Shown: in pieces, positions 1 through 7,110 of the stretch
Position numbering within the stretch: position 1 is the first letter of the stretch
Layout of the letters: every line of letters starts with the position of its first letter
Virus record (IMG/VR): IMGVR_UViG_3300027763_000036
Coordinates: 1 to 64,000 of that record
Origin: a virus
Reading direction: 5' to 3' (one strand)
DNA length: 64,000 nt
Translations under genes and position numbers: made by a program
Notes under the pieces: model-generated
The model's database searches: none
Told to the model about the DNA's origin: nothing
Seen by the model: the letters and a program-made list of their open reading frames with translations, nothing else

Positions 1-81
1 CTCTTTTGCTTGTTCTATTAAATAATTATTCGGTGGTAAATCAAGCATTTCTACCAACCATTCTACTGCTGTTTGTTTCAT
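1..81 (-). CDS. Hypothetical protein, 3' end outside window
   Basis: An open frame starts with ATG at 79-81 on the minus strand and runs off the left edge without a stop. It begins MKQTAVEWLVEML and continues with an acidic, hydrophobic stretch. The same first nine residues recur in the tiny frame at 164-223, so this start lies inside a duplicated segment. I do not recognise a function. The A/T-rich leader without a Shine-Dalgarno sequence is like the other genes of this arm. Confidence 0.6.
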   Translation of the reverse strand, partial: MKQTAVEWLVEMLDLPPNNYLIEQAKE

Positions 82-87
82 ATTAAT
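54..87. repeat. 34-bp direct repeat, copy 1 (copy 2 at 196-229)
   Basis: The 34 bases at 54-87 recur exactly at 196-229. The repeat covers the start codon and first nine codons (MKQTAVEWL) of a minus-strand gene, plus seven leader bases. It looks like a partial gene duplication, because the two frames diverge straight after the repeat. Confidence 0.9.
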
Positions 88-163
88 TATTATTTAAGTA
101 GCCAAATGTTCCTTAAAAAAGCACTTTTGGCTGTAGATAATCGGTTTTTTTCCGTTTATATAC

Positions 164-223
164 TTAAAATTTGTCAAGTTTTATAAACTCTTGTTCCAAC
201 CATTCTACTGCTGTTTGTTTCAT
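164..223 (-). CDS. Tiny open frame, duplicated gene start
   Basis: This 19-residue frame starts MKQTAVEWLEQEF and stops at 164-166. It shares its first nine residues and leader with the gene reading off the left edge. It could be a real micropeptide, but a truncated duplicate of the neighbouring gene is more likely. Confidence 0.3.
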   Translation of the reverse strand: MKQTAVEWLEQEFIKLDKF

Positions 224-274
224 ATTAATGTGTTTTATAGCGCACAAAAGTGCATTAGTTTATCCTTTTAATTA

Positions 275-362
275 CAGGTTATAACCTGATGATAGGGTCC
301 CCTGTGTTCAGGCTATAACCTTAAAATTCTTCAAGTTTTTTAAGTCTATAAGTTTATAACCT
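275..362. promoter_or_regulatory. Palindrome cluster between genes, operator-like
   Basis: The 171 bases between the tiny frame and the next gene hold a perfect 14-bp palindrome at 275-288 (CAGGTTATAACCTG). Related half-sites sharing TATAACCT lie at about 310-321 and 354-364. A further dyad, TCCGGAAAATTTCCGGA, lies at 372-388 just past the stop of the gene at 395-631. Repeated similar palindromes suggest a dimeric DNA-binding protein. No T-run follows the last dyad on the minus strand, so it is not a clear terminator there. Confidence 0.4.
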
Positions 363-394
363 GATATTATATCCGGAAAATTTCCGGATAGAGC

Positions 395-631
395 TTATTT
401 TTTTCCGGGTAGTTCCTCTCCATCTTTACCAGAAACTATACCCATTAGCTGTTTCATAATAGCATCTTGTGTATCTCCCCAGAACATATCACATTTAAAT
501 TTATCATCTGTAATAGTATATGGTGGACTTAAAAAGTATGCTTGCCAATACTCATACGGTTTAGATGTAAATCTTTTACATTTTTCTTTTACTGGGCATT
601 CAAACCCATGGCACATTGTTATATCTGGCAT
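395..631 (-). CDS. Small Cys-rich protein, possible zinc binder
   Basis: The product has 78 residues. Cysteines at about 8, 12, 18 and 48 occur as C-x3-C-x5-C followed by a distant KCDMFWG. The spacing suggests one metal site holding a small fold. The C-terminus is charged (GKDGEELPGKK). It lies at the end of a tight minus-strand operon, three bases from its upstream neighbour. The type resembles small Cys proteins of Bacteroidota phages, but I cannot name a function. Confidence 0.75.
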   Translation of the reverse strand: MPDITMCHGFECPVKEKCKRFTSKPYEYWQAYFLSPPYTITDDKFKCDMFWGDTQDAIMKQLMGIVSGKDGEELPGKK

Positions 632-634
632 ATC

Positions 635-844
635 TTATTCTTTATCTGATTTATTTATTTTCCTTGACTCTACATAATCTATAATAAAGCCCCCGGCAAC
701 TATTAGGTTCATACCCATGGACATAAGAACCTCATGTAAATCTTTGTATACATTAATAGAAAGATGTATATGACCTACTACCCAAAAAGGTATGGATAAG
801 TTTTGGCTTATCCATACCAGGGTATATTTTAAAAAGTGTTTCAC
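635..844 (-). CDS. Small two-helix membrane protein
   Basis: The product has 69 residues with two hydrophobic stretches, roughly residues 7-30 and 40-58, and a charged C-terminal tail (ESRKINKSDKE). The start overlaps the stop of the secreted-protein gene upstream by 4 bp, which indicates translational coupling. It could be a membrane-modifying or holin-like early protein. Only the membrane topology is visible. Confidence 0.7.
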   Translation of the reverse strand: MKHFLKYTLVWISQNLSIPFWVVGHIHLSINVYKDLHEVLMSMGMNLIVAGGFIIDYVESRKINKSDKE

Positions 845-1299
845 TGTTTGATTACAGCATTAAGTGCAGCTGTACTTCCAGTCATTTTAAATTCATGAGT
901 TTCAGTAGAACATACATGATCATAGACTCTCACTTTTAATCTACTAGCTGCTTTAAAATCAGCTACCATAAGTGAATCTGATAATATATTTGAAACCATA
1001 AATACTGATTCATGATCACTACTTACATGTCCCCATGTTTGGTATAATTTATTTACACCGTTTACTACAAATAATAAATCTACATTTACTGGATCATCAC
1101 AAATAAATAGTCCAGAAATATAAAATGCAACTTTATCAGTCCCTCTTTCAAGTTTTAAATATTCATCTTGTCCATCTTCGGTATATGCAATTGTATATGC
1201 ACGACTAAACCCATCATCAACTTTCTTGGTAACCCATTGTGCAAATGAATTTGCTGTAAATAAAATAATTCCTAATAATACTAATATTAACTTTTTCAT
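841..1299 (-). CDS. Secreted hypothetical protein with signal peptide
   Basis: The product has 152 residues. It begins with a clear signal peptide: KK, a hydrophobic core over about residues 4-14, and a cleavage-type end NSFA-QW near residue 20. The mature part looks beta-rich, with a few cysteines and repeated Asp/Val patches. Export to the periplasm or cell surface is likely. No family recognised. Confidence 0.75.
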   Translation of the reverse strand: MKKLILVLLGIILFTANSFAQWVTKKVDDGFSRAYTIAYTEDGQDEYLKLERGTDKVAFYISGLFICDDPVNVDLLFVVNGVNKLYQTWGHVSSDHESVFMVSNILSDSLMVADFKAASRLKVRVYDHVCSTETHEFKMTGSTAALNAVIKQ

Positions 1300-1320
1300 T
1301 TTTTCGGTTTTTTAATTGTT

Positions 1321-1542
1321 TTACTTTCTTCTGATGAACTCTCCTTCAGAATCTTTTGCAGTCTCTCCCAGATCTGTTTGTTTATTAGATTGTAATCTGG
1401 TTCTTTCTTGCGCTCTTTCATACTCTTGCCAATTATAGATATTTAATTCTTTCATTTTCAAGAAATCATCCAGAGTCATATCCTCTGGCATATCATTGTT
1501 ATTATTCATTATTTGAATATATGCTTCTTTCACTCTTCCCAT
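1321..1542 (-). CDS. Hypothetical hydrophilic protein
   Basis: The product has 73 residues, charged and without membrane segments. It contains DMTLDDFLKMKE and a Gln/Arg-rich middle. Its ATG overlaps the TAA of the upstream DnaA-like gene as TAATG, so the pair is probably translationally coupled. A second Met (residue 12, before an Asn run) could be an alternative start. Function unknown. Confidence 0.7.
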   Translation of the reverse strand: MGRVKEAYIQIMNNNNDMPEDMTLDDFLKMKELNIYNWQEYERAQERTRLQSNKQTDLGETAKDSEGEFIRRK

Positions 1543-1997
1543 TATTTCATTGTTTTAAAGACATTAATTAATTCTTCTTTTGTTATATTTTCAGGAAGCT
1601 TGTCAAGTAAATTAAGATCAAAGTTGCCAGTAATTATTATTTGAGATTTTTCAACATCAATGTAATTTGTTTGAATACTAAACAAACCTAAGTCTCTGTT
1701 TCTCGTATCAATAATACTTACTATTGGTTGAATAGCTTTTAGATAATCTATATCTTTATGCTTCCACCAATAATCATGTTCCTGAAGGCCTAGGGTTACT
1801 GATGAGTGATCTCTATTAAAGAACTTACCTATCATCAAATGAGTTAAGTGTCTTCTTTTCTTTAGAACATTATAAAGATAATATCTCATGTATGTCTTTT
1901 CTCTCTTTCTACTTTTTGTGTTTAGCTGATACTTATCAATAATACCAACTATATCTTGGTTTACAACTTTGTTAAGTTCAAATACATCTTCTACCAT
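1542..1997 (-). CDS. DnaA domain IV-like DNA-binding protein
   Basis: The product has 151 residues. Residues about 35-75 read like the DNA-binding domain of DnaA: a basic helix (YLYNVLKKRRHLTHLMIGKFF), then NRDHSSV, close to the DnaA signature (G)RDHTTV, and a helix-turn-helix. The AAA+ part of DnaA is absent, so this would be a stand-alone domain that binds DnaA-box-type DNA rather than an initiator ATPase. It could help host DnaA at a phage origin, compete with it, or act as a regulator. An exact DnaA box lies at 12589-12597. The family call rests on motif recall only. Confidence 0.6.
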   Translation of the reverse strand: MVEDVFELNKVVNQDIVGIIDKYQLNTKSRKREKTYMRYYLYNVLKKRRHLTHLMIGKFFNRDHSSVTLGLQEHDYWWKHKDIDYLKAIQPIVSIIDTRNRDLGLFSIQTNYIDVEKSQIIITGNFDLNLLDKLPENITKEELINVFKTMK

Positions 1998-1999
1998 CT

Positions 2000-2179
2000 C
2001 TAAATAAAAAATGGAAATAATAATCCTTTAAATTCACCTACAATAGGTCCAATAAATACTGTTGCTAAAAATCCATGGTTTTGTCCATACAAATACCAAA
2101 AATATAAAGCAAAAAATTGCGCTACCAAAATATAGAGCATAACAGCAATATATAGTGGCACTATATATCTTTCTTCCAT
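2000..2179 (-). CDS. Small membrane protein
   Basis: The product has 59 residues: MEERYIVPLYIAVMLY at the start, then a strongly hydrophobic helix to about residue 30, the polar stretch YGQNHG, and a second hydrophobic part ending FPFFI. It fills the gap between the DnaA-like gene and the next gene exactly. The frame is closed (start 2177-2179, stop 2000-2002). Likely an inner-membrane protein of unknown role. Confidence 0.65.
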   Translation of the reverse strand: MEERYIVPLYIAVMLYILVAQFFALYFWYLYGQNHGFLATVFIGPIVGEFKGLLFPFFI

Positions 2180-2185
2180 AAAATT

Positions 2186-2461
2186 TTAAATTAGTTCTAA
2201 GTCAGCTTCTTTAACTGTTTCTTTTGTTTCTTCAAATGCCTGTGATAATAAGTCAAGAGACAAGAATCTCTCTGCATTATAAAGTTCATAGGGAAAAGAA
2301 CTTGATGACAATTTAACTTCTTTAAGAAGTACACCAAATTTATTATCCTGTAATCCCATCCTTACTATCCTGGTGATAGTATATACTTCACCCTCTATAA
2401 TCCACTCATTATCAGGTATTTTACTTGGCTTATTTGAAGCATCAATACATATTGCCCGCAT
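2186..2461 (-). CDS. Conserved hypothetical protein
   Basis: The product has 91 residues. The opening MRAICIDASNKPSKIP and the phrase EGEVYTITRI resemble small proteins I recall from Bacteroidota and their phages, but I know of no assigned function. Composition suggests a compact beta-rich fold with an acidic C-terminal helix. It overlaps the 3' end of the ClpS-like gene by 20 bp, so the two are co-transcribed. Confidence 0.75.
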   Translation of the reverse strand: MRAICIDASNKPSKIPDNEWIIEGEVYTITRIVRMGLQDNKFGVLLKEVKLSSSSFPYELYNAERFLSLDLLSQAFEETKETVKEADLELI

Positions 2462-2696
2462 ATTGTTCTACTGAAGTTTTGAGATCTAAATTACGTAAAC
2501 TCTCTGAAATTTCCAACATGGTTAATAAATCTCCATATTTTACTGTGCACTTTCCCATCTCATGTACAAGCAAAGCACATTGCTCTGCCTGTAAAGGTTG
2601 GTGTTCACAAAATCTTATGAGACAAGCCATTACATATAGAAATGTATTCTTGTCATCATTATGCAGAATAATCTTATGTGTAACACTTTCTTCCAT
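2442..2696 (-). CDS. clpS: ClpS-like protease adaptor
   Basis: The product has 84 residues, almost entirely a ClpS core. HKIILHNDDKNTFLYV matches the family's I-L-x-NDD-x-TPMEFV block (Asn13-Asp14-Asp15 for the N-degron amine). ALLVHEMGKC matches the A-x2-VH-x2-G block (His45). In bacteria ClpS delivers N-end-rule substrates to ClpAP or ClpCP. The flexible N-terminal extension, needed in E. coli ClpS to drive ClpA delivery, is nearly absent here (about 7 residues before the core). A phage ClpS could redirect host proteolysis or act as a decoy. The family call is strong; the role is inference. Confidence 0.82.
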   Translation of the reverse strand: MEESVTHKIILHNDDKNTFLYVMACLIRFCEHQPLQAEQCALLVHEMGKCTVKYGDLLTMLEISESLRNLDLKTSVEQYAGNMY

Positions 2697-2711
2697 ATAG
2701 TAATATAGTAA

Positions 2712-3806
2712 TTATATTGGTTGTAGGTTGTAATTTCGCCACACTATCTTGCTTTGGTCAAAATCTTCCAAAGCTTCTTTAACCCACTTTTCATCTACAG
2801 TTCCTATGTAACATAGTATGTGCACAATAGCCTTGTCATCTGGGTTTAAGCGCAAAAGTCTCCCTATTCTCTGACTAGCCTTACGCTCATTCCCATATGC
2901 ATGCATAATAATTCCTTGTTTTAAACCCGGTATATTTACACCCTCATTTAATTGCAATACACATGAGAGCTTTGTAATATTACCAGCCTTAAAATCTTGC
3001 AAATTTGCTTCAGAATCAGGGTTATTACTATGATAGCTATGTGTACACATTCTATCAGCTTGATCTTGAGTATTAGCAAATACAATACACTTACTACTAA
3101 TACTTTTTAGTAGTTCTTTAGCATATCTTTCTTTACTTGGATACTCCATCATAGCTTTCATTCTCATTACTCTAAGTATGTGAGGTTGTCCTGCTGATGT
3201 GTCAATCCTTGTACCCCAATAACCATAATTCTGAGCTTCAGAGGTCATAAATGACTTATTCTTTGTCTCAACTTTATAATTCTTTGCTGTATCTAGATTG
3301 ATCTCATGTACAATTATTTGATAGCTGTTAATAATACCTGATTCTATTGCATCATCTGCCTTAAATGTAAAAACAACTGGACAATACTCAGATACTAGTT
3401 TACCTTTCTCAGAACTCTTATGCTTAGGTGGAGTACCTGTTAGACCAAGTACCATTCCTGAATAATTATCTAAAAAAGTTTTGTGACTATCAAGTAAAGA
3501 ATGAACCTCATCAAAGTAAATACAATCATACTCTCCTGGGTGATGTTTATTCAAGCTTAGATAAGTTGTAAATGTAACATTTTCCAATAGTCTACTCATC
3601 TTAAACTTTTCTGCTTCATATCTCCATGAGCTTATAATAGATAATTTGGGAGCTACAACTAAAATACTACGCAAAGGAGAATAGTGTTTTTCCATGTGCT
3701 TTAAACCTACAAGGGTTTTACCCACACCTGTACCAAGTACAATAGTGCATCTTTGTTTACCCTCAGTAGCATTTATTGCTTCTGTTTGTATTTCTTCTCT
3801 GTTCAT
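2712..3806 (-). CDS. SF2 DNA/RNA helicase (UvsW-like)
   Basis: The product has 364 residues, short for the family. Visible motifs: Walker A GTGVGKT (25-31), motif Ia VVAPKLSI (50-57), DEVH box (99-102), motif III TGTPP (123-127), and motif VI QRIGRLLR (312-319) preceded by NEGVNIPG. These define a superfamily 2 helicase of the restriction-helicase/UvsW type, which unwinds branched intermediates and remodels forks in phage replication. The motif I to VI span is complete. It sits between the ClpS-like and HNH genes on the minus strand. Confidence 0.9.
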   Translation of the reverse strand: MNREEIQTEAINATEGKQRCTIVLGTGVGKTLVGLKHMEKHYSPLRSILVVAPKLSIISSWRYEAEKFKMSRLLENVTFTTYLSLNKHHPGEYDCIYFDEVHSLLDSHKTFLDNYSGMVLGLTGTPPKHKSSEKGKLVSEYCPVVFTFKADDAIESGIINSYQIIVHEINLDTAKNYKVETKNKSFMTSEAQNYGYWGTRIDTSAGQPHILRVMRMKAMMEYPSKERYAKELLKSISSKCIVFANTQDQADRMCTHSYHSNNPDSEANLQDFKAGNITKLSCVLQLNEGVNIPGLKQGIIMHAYGNERKASQRIGRLLRLNPDDKAIVHILCYIGTVDEKWVKEALEDFDQSKIVWRNYNLQPI

Positions 3807-3816
3807 AATTTGTAAG

Positions 3817-4239
3817 TTATTTTAAATATCCAAGAGCTCTAGACTCTTTCGGGTTTAAGTGTAACCAATCATGGCAGTTCCTACAGACCGCAAGCCATGT
3901 AGACTGCACTAAATAAAAAGCATCTCTATTAGCACCAGAATGTGTATGGTGTACATCTGTGGCATTAATATCACAACCTTTTACTGCTATTTGACACAGA
4001 CTGAAATCTGTAAGAAATCTCTTTCTTAGTTTGAGATACTCTGCATCTTTCTTTTTCCTTTTAGAAGAAACCTGAGGGATTTTATAATCAGTTGGTTTCT
4101 GTATATTATCTTTATTCTTGGGATTTTGGCAACTCCAACAATACTTACAATACTTGAATCCCCCGGTTTCTCCACTTTTCCAGATGTGTTTTTCTAAACC
4201 ACATCCATCACAAATTTTTAATTTAATTTTAATTGACAT
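3817..4239 (-). CDS. HNH-type nuclease with N-terminal zinc knuckle
   Basis: The product has 140 residues. The N-terminus carries C10-x2-C13 and C31-x2-C34 around GGFKYCKYC, a zinc-ribbon pattern. The C-terminus has DVHHTHSGANRD (His97-His98) followed by AVCRNCHDWLH (Cys119, Cys122, His123), an HNH-like layout seen in NinG/Rap-type recombination nucleases and HNH endonucleases. It may process recombination intermediates or cut DNA. It overlaps the homing endonuclease gene by 11 bp. A fragment resembling its N-terminus lies at 5451-5537. Confidence 0.7.
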   Translation of the reverse strand: MSIKIKLKICDGCGLEKHIWKSGETGGFKYCKYCWSCQNPKNKDNIQKPTDYKIPQVSSKRKKKDAEYLKLRKRFLTDFSLCQIAVKGCDINATDVHHTHSGANRDAFYLVQSTWLAVCRNCHDWLHLNPKESRALGYLK

Positions 4240-5089
4240 AGACTTCTATATTTGTGATCTCTTTCCATAAATAACCATAAGCAGTTCTCTGTATAACACC
4301 TTTAATAGCATTATCAATAGAGTTATGACTCTTTAGTTTTAACTTTTTCTTTACATCATTAAGAGATGAGAATTTGTTTAATAGTATACCATCAAGTGAA
4401 TACTGTTCAATTATTCTTTTTACTCTACAGTAGTTTCTATTATGTGAAAGAATATAACCTTTTACAGTAACTCTTTTACCATTTAAACCCTCTCTAACAT
4501 GATTTGCTGTAGTATTTAATTGTCTAGCTGTTTCTTCAATAGATTTATAACTAGTAATATATTCAGCTGTTTTAGAAAAGATAAAAACCTGTTTAGATAG
4601 TTTATCAGTCCATGGATCAATAACTTGTTTCTTAAAGGTTTTAAATTGGAAGTTACTAGCTTTATAATCACTTTTACATGACTGATATATAGAAGTTTCA
4701 CTTATACTAAGAACATGAGCAGCTTCTTTTGCTGAAATCCATTCTGCAATAAATTCTCCAGTTAACCTATATTGGTAGACTTTAGTAGAATCTTTCCATT
4801 TATGACCACCAGGAGCCTTGTTCAATAATAAACCATTACCATGAATCTTTCTACCATATTTAGATATAAGTTCAACTTCTTTAGCACAAGCATCTTCTTT
4901 ATTGTCATAGATAGCAATAATACTCACAGAATAATCATTTATAGAGGTATATTCAGTCCATTCAAATTGTCTCTTTCTATTCTTACTATAAGCTCTAGAG
5001 TATTCATTGTTATTAACTGAAGAACCTATACCAACATAAAATACAGTGTTGTCAACAATATTTGTATGAGTGTAAACATAATAATACAT
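4229..5089 (-). CDS. GIY-YIG homing endonuclease with NUMOD-type repeats
   Basis: With the start at 5089 the product has 286 residues. The N-terminal 90 residues form a GIY-YIG domain variant: YYVYTHTN, FYVGIGS, Arg in SRAYSKNRKRQFEW, then a Glu helix (KEVELISKYG). Three DNA-binding NUMOD1-like repeats follow, each of the type 'Y..tGe.i..w.S..eAa..l..s...I...', at about residues 105-155, 170-220 and 225-280. It is a free-standing mobile endonuclease. A longer frame starts with GTG at 5134, but a TATATTTG promoter element lies inside that extension, so I chose the ATG at 5089. Confidence 0.8.
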   Translation of the reverse strand: MYYYVYTHTNIVDNTVFYVGIGSSVNNNEYSRAYSKNRKRQFEWTEYTSINDYSVSIIAIYDNKEDACAKEVELISKYGRKIHGNGLLLNKAPGGHKWKDSTKVYQYRLTGEFIAEWISAKEAAHVLSISETSIYQSCKSDYKASNFQFKTFKKQVIDPWTDKLSKQVFIFSKTAEYITSYKSIEETARQLNTTANHVREGLNGKRVTVKGYILSHNRNYCRVKRIIEQYSLDGILLNKFSSLNDVKKKLKLKSHNSIDNAIKGVIQRTAYGYLWKEITNIEVYVN

Positions 5090-5111
5090 ATGGAAGAATT
5101 GTTTTATACTA

Positions 5112-5119
5112 CAAATATA
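5112..5119 (-). promoter_or_regulatory. Bacteroidota -7 element for the homing endonuclease
   Basis: The minus strand reads TATATTTG, matching the Bacteroidota -7 consensus TAnnTTTG. It lies 23 bases before the ATG at 5089, which suits a short leader. No clear -33 TTTG is visible. Confidence 0.45.
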
Positions 5120-5160
5120 ATACATTTCTTCCACATAGTTATCTTATTTTGTTTTCTCTT

Positions 5161-5382
5161 TCATTGTTCTTGTTGTTTATTTAGTTCGTGTTTTACTTCT
5201 TCCCAATAATTTATTATTAGTCTATTTTGCCAATGATGCTCGTGTAAAGACTCAATTACTTCATCAACTGCAATCAATGCACATTGTTTTCCTTTATAAT
5301 TGTTTAAGCCGCTGCCTTCATAATCTACTACATTTAACCTAAACTTATCAAATAACTCTTCTGCTTTTTCTTTTGGTGTCAT
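5161..5382 (-). CDS. Conserved small hypothetical protein
   Basis: The product has 73 residues. MTPKEKAEELFDKF, KQCALIAVDEVIESL and the closing NYWEEVKHEL pattern are typical of a small helical protein I recall as common in Bacteroidota genomes and phages, with no known function. All-helical and soluble. It lies just upstream of the homing endonuclease. Confidence 0.75.
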   Translation of the reverse strand: MTPKEKAEELFDKFRLNVVDYEGSGLNNYKGKQCALIAVDEVIESLHEHHWQNRLIINYWEEVKHELNKQQEQ

Positions 5383-5476
5383 ATTTCTTGTTGTTTAAAA
5401 GTTTAAAAAAGTGCTTGTCTTTCCAAGCTGTCAGAGAATTAATCTTTTTCTCAAATAAGGGATTTAAATCCCCCAT
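5348..5476 (-). CDS. Possible small basic protein, overlapping frames
   Basis: A 42-residue frame starts MGDLNPLFEKKINSL and ends KRKSRRVI. It overlaps the start of the gene at 5161-5382 by 35 bp and the Cys frame at 5451-5537 by 26 bp. The gap it fills would otherwise be empty in a tightly packed arm, which is the main argument for it. Low confidence. Confidence 0.25.
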   Translation of the reverse strand: MGDLNPLFEKKINSLTAWKDKHFFKLLNNKKYDTKRKSRRVI

Positions 5477-5537
5477 GGTTCTTCCATATAACGGTTTCTT
5501 TTCCACAACCGTCACATTCTTTAAGCTTTTGCTGCAT
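5451..5537 (-). CDS. Short zinc-knuckle peptide, fragment of HNH-type protein
   Basis: A 28-residue frame reads MQQKLKECDGCGKETVIWKN then HGGFKSLI and stops. It matches the N-terminus of the HNH protein at 3817-4239 (ICDGCGLEKHIWKSGETGGF) but ends before the second Cys pair. The ATG sits inside the 3' end of the upstream gene. It is probably the remnant of a duplicated or disrupted gene rather than a working zinc ribbon. Confidence 0.4.
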   Translation of the reverse strand: MQQKLKECDGCGKETVIWKNHGGFKSLI

Positions 5538-6021
5538 TCTTTAATCTTGGTAAAGTGACCGGTGCTTCCTGTAAACTTAAAAAGTTTTTAGGAAGTATAC
5601 CTTCAGATATAAAGATACTGATAATATCACTCTTTCCAATGTTTAAATCTTTAAAAGTTAAAGTATTAGTATACTTTTCATCTACCTCAGAATAAGCTAC
5701 CATAGATTCTGTCCAAGGACTTTTGGGAAACAAAGTCTGAAATATATAATTGCTGTACTGATTAGTAACTTGCTGTTTAAAAACATTAAGCACTCTTTGA
5801 GCACGTTTATATACATTTAGTATTCTTTGTTTCTTTTTGCTACACATTGTGTCTAGCTCTTCTTTTGTCAGTGCATTTAGGCCATACAAAGCACGCTTGT
5901 ATAAATAATTCTGGTACTGAGAGTAACCATCTGATTCATACTGTGTATATGTTTTGCCTGCATTTAACTGATAATTTTTGACCTGCTGTTTTAACTTTTC
6001 CATTTTATACATTTTTTTCAT
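5521..6021 (-). CDS. Conserved hypothetical protein
   Basis: The product has 166 residues, mostly helical, rich in Lys, Gln and Tyr. It has a repeated basic helix (RILNVYKRAQRVLNVFKQQV) and YLYKRALYGLNALTKEEL in the middle. Two possible starts (residues 1 and 4, MKKM) are close together. It lies directly after a strong terminator, so it should have its own promoter. Function unknown; DNA or RNA binding is possible from the basic helices only. Confidence 0.75.
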   Translation of the reverse strand: MKKMYKMEKLKQQVKNYQLNAGKTYTQYESDGYSQYQNYLYKRALYGLNALTKEELDTMCSKKKQRILNVYKRAQRVLNVFKQQVTNQYSNYIFQTLFPKSPWTESMVAYSEVDEKYTNTLTFKDLNIGKSDIISIFISEGILPKNFLSLQEAPVTLPRLKNAAKA

Positions 6022-6034
6022 AAATTAATAATCA

Positions 6035-6067
6035 TAAAAAATAAAAGGGGGTAGTTACCCACCCCCA
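6035..6067 (-). terminator. Rho-independent terminator
   Basis: GGGGGT at 6047-6052 pairs with ACCCCC at 6061-6066. On the minus strand a T-rich run follows. It ends the unit that carries the gene at 6090-6563. Confidence 0.8.
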
Positions 6068-6089
6068 ATTATTCTATCAACTCAATATC

Positions 6090-6563
6090 TTAGATATTAA
6101 ATTCTTGTCCTGCTGCACTTTTGATAGCAGAACTATTTGCTTGAGAATATGCAGTACGTAATTGCTCTACATTATCATGCTTGATTAATGTATCTTGTGC
6201 ATTAGATGCAGAAGAATATACTGCTCTACGGTAGATTGGTAACCCACCTACAGTACAGATAATTCCTGTATCACCAGCAACTTTAAGATCACGCTCAGGA
6301 GTTTTCTTGTTAAATGGAGTCATAGACTCTTCAATAACAATAGTACCTGGCAACTCTTGTCCGGCATAAAAGCCCATAAGAGTTAAATCTGCAGTAGAAC
6401 CTTGTAATAAGGCAGAAACATTTTTTCTCTCAATGAAGTTATTATTACCAATAATCATTCGAGTTTGTTCTACTCTTACACTTGCAAAAACTGGATTGTT
6501 TTCAGAAATTTTAACTACTGCACCTGTAGTAGCATCAGCTACAACTTTAACTGTTGAATTCAT
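6090..6563 (-). CDS. Conserved hypothetical protein, probably highly expressed
   Basis: The product has 157 residues: MNSTVKVVADATTGAVVK at the start, then LGN-type beta strands and the block GTIVIEESMTPFNKKTPERD, ending in a Ser/Ala-rich helix. No membrane segment. The gene stands alone, with an AAAT-repeat leader before it and a strong terminator after it, which suggests an abundant product. A role in binding DNA or nucleotides would fit such a single-gene unit, but no motif proves it. Confidence 0.75.
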   Translation of the reverse strand: MNSTVKVVADATTGAVVKISENNPVFASVRVEQTRMIIGNNNFIERKNVSALLQGSTADLTLMGFYAGQELPGTIVIEESMTPFNKKTPERDLKVAGDTGIICTVGGLPIYRRAVYSSASNAQDTLIKHDNVEQLRTAYSQANSSAIKSAAGQEFNI

Positions 6564-6577
6564 AATTCTTGTTTTTA

Positions 6578-6603
6578 ATAAATAAATAAATAAATAAATA
6601 AAT
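6578..6603. repeat. AAAT microsatellite in a gene leader
   Basis: About six and a half copies of a 4-bp ATAA unit fill the leader just before the start codon of the gene at 6090-6563. The copy number is likely to vary by slippage and could tune expression by changing leader length. Confidence 0.85.
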
Positions 6604-6688
6604 AGATTGTTGAGTGTAGATTTACTATATCATTAGTTACTCATGCTAAGTGATAAGTGGTAAGTATTGCATATCGCGATTAGCAATA

Positions 6689-6961
6689 CTAGTTATCCAG
6701 TGGATCCTCTAAGTCAATGATATCATCAAATGGTAAATCATCTGATGCTATATCATTAGCGTCATAATCTTCTAGTGGAAGAAAATCTGTATCAATATAT
6801 TTTTCTCTGGTGTTTTTCTCAACAGCAGAACCGGTAAAAGGGTCTATGACATGTTCACCATAATCTATAGACATTAAGAACTGTATATCTAAATCTGTAA
6901 GATCTAAAAACTCATCTATGCTTAGATGCACAACCTTCCCGTTTGGTAACTGATATAACAT
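6689..6961 (-). CDS. Small acidic protein
   Basis: The product has 90 residues. The first half (LPNGKVVHLSIDEFLDLTDLDIQFL) looks folded. The second half is strongly acidic (many Asp in DDLPFDDIIDLEDPLDN), as in DNA mimics or disordered interaction tails. An 8-bp hairpin (AGTATTGC 6663-6670 with GCAATACT 6683-6690) overlaps the stop codon and may end the transcript. Function unknown. Confidence 0.75.
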   Translation of the reverse strand: MLYQLPNGKVVHLSIDEFLDLTDLDIQFLMSIDYGEHVIDPFTGSAVEKNTREKYIDTDFLPLEDYDANDIASDDLPFDDIIDLEDPLDN

Positions 6962-7040
6962 TATTTATTCTCTAGTAAAAATACGTGATAAAATCAAGTA
7001 TAATTGCTTGTGCAAAATAATATAATGCAATATATAGCTA

Positions 7041-7067
7041 ACAATAAAAGGGGAAACTTAATCCCCC
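7041..7067 (-). terminator. Rho-independent terminator
   Basis: GGGG at 7050-7053 pairs with CCCC at 7063-7066, with A/T flanks extending the stem. The minus strand then reads TTTTATT. It follows the glucosaminidase gene. Confidence 0.75.
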
Positions 7068-7110
7068 TATTATTTGGTCAGGAAAAGCATATTCGCAGGA
7101 ATACACTATC

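Noticed and set aside
372-388. TCCGGAAAATTTCCGGA dyad as terminator of the gene at 395-631
   Set aside because: No T-run follows on the minus strand. A T-run is on the other strand, where no gene ends.
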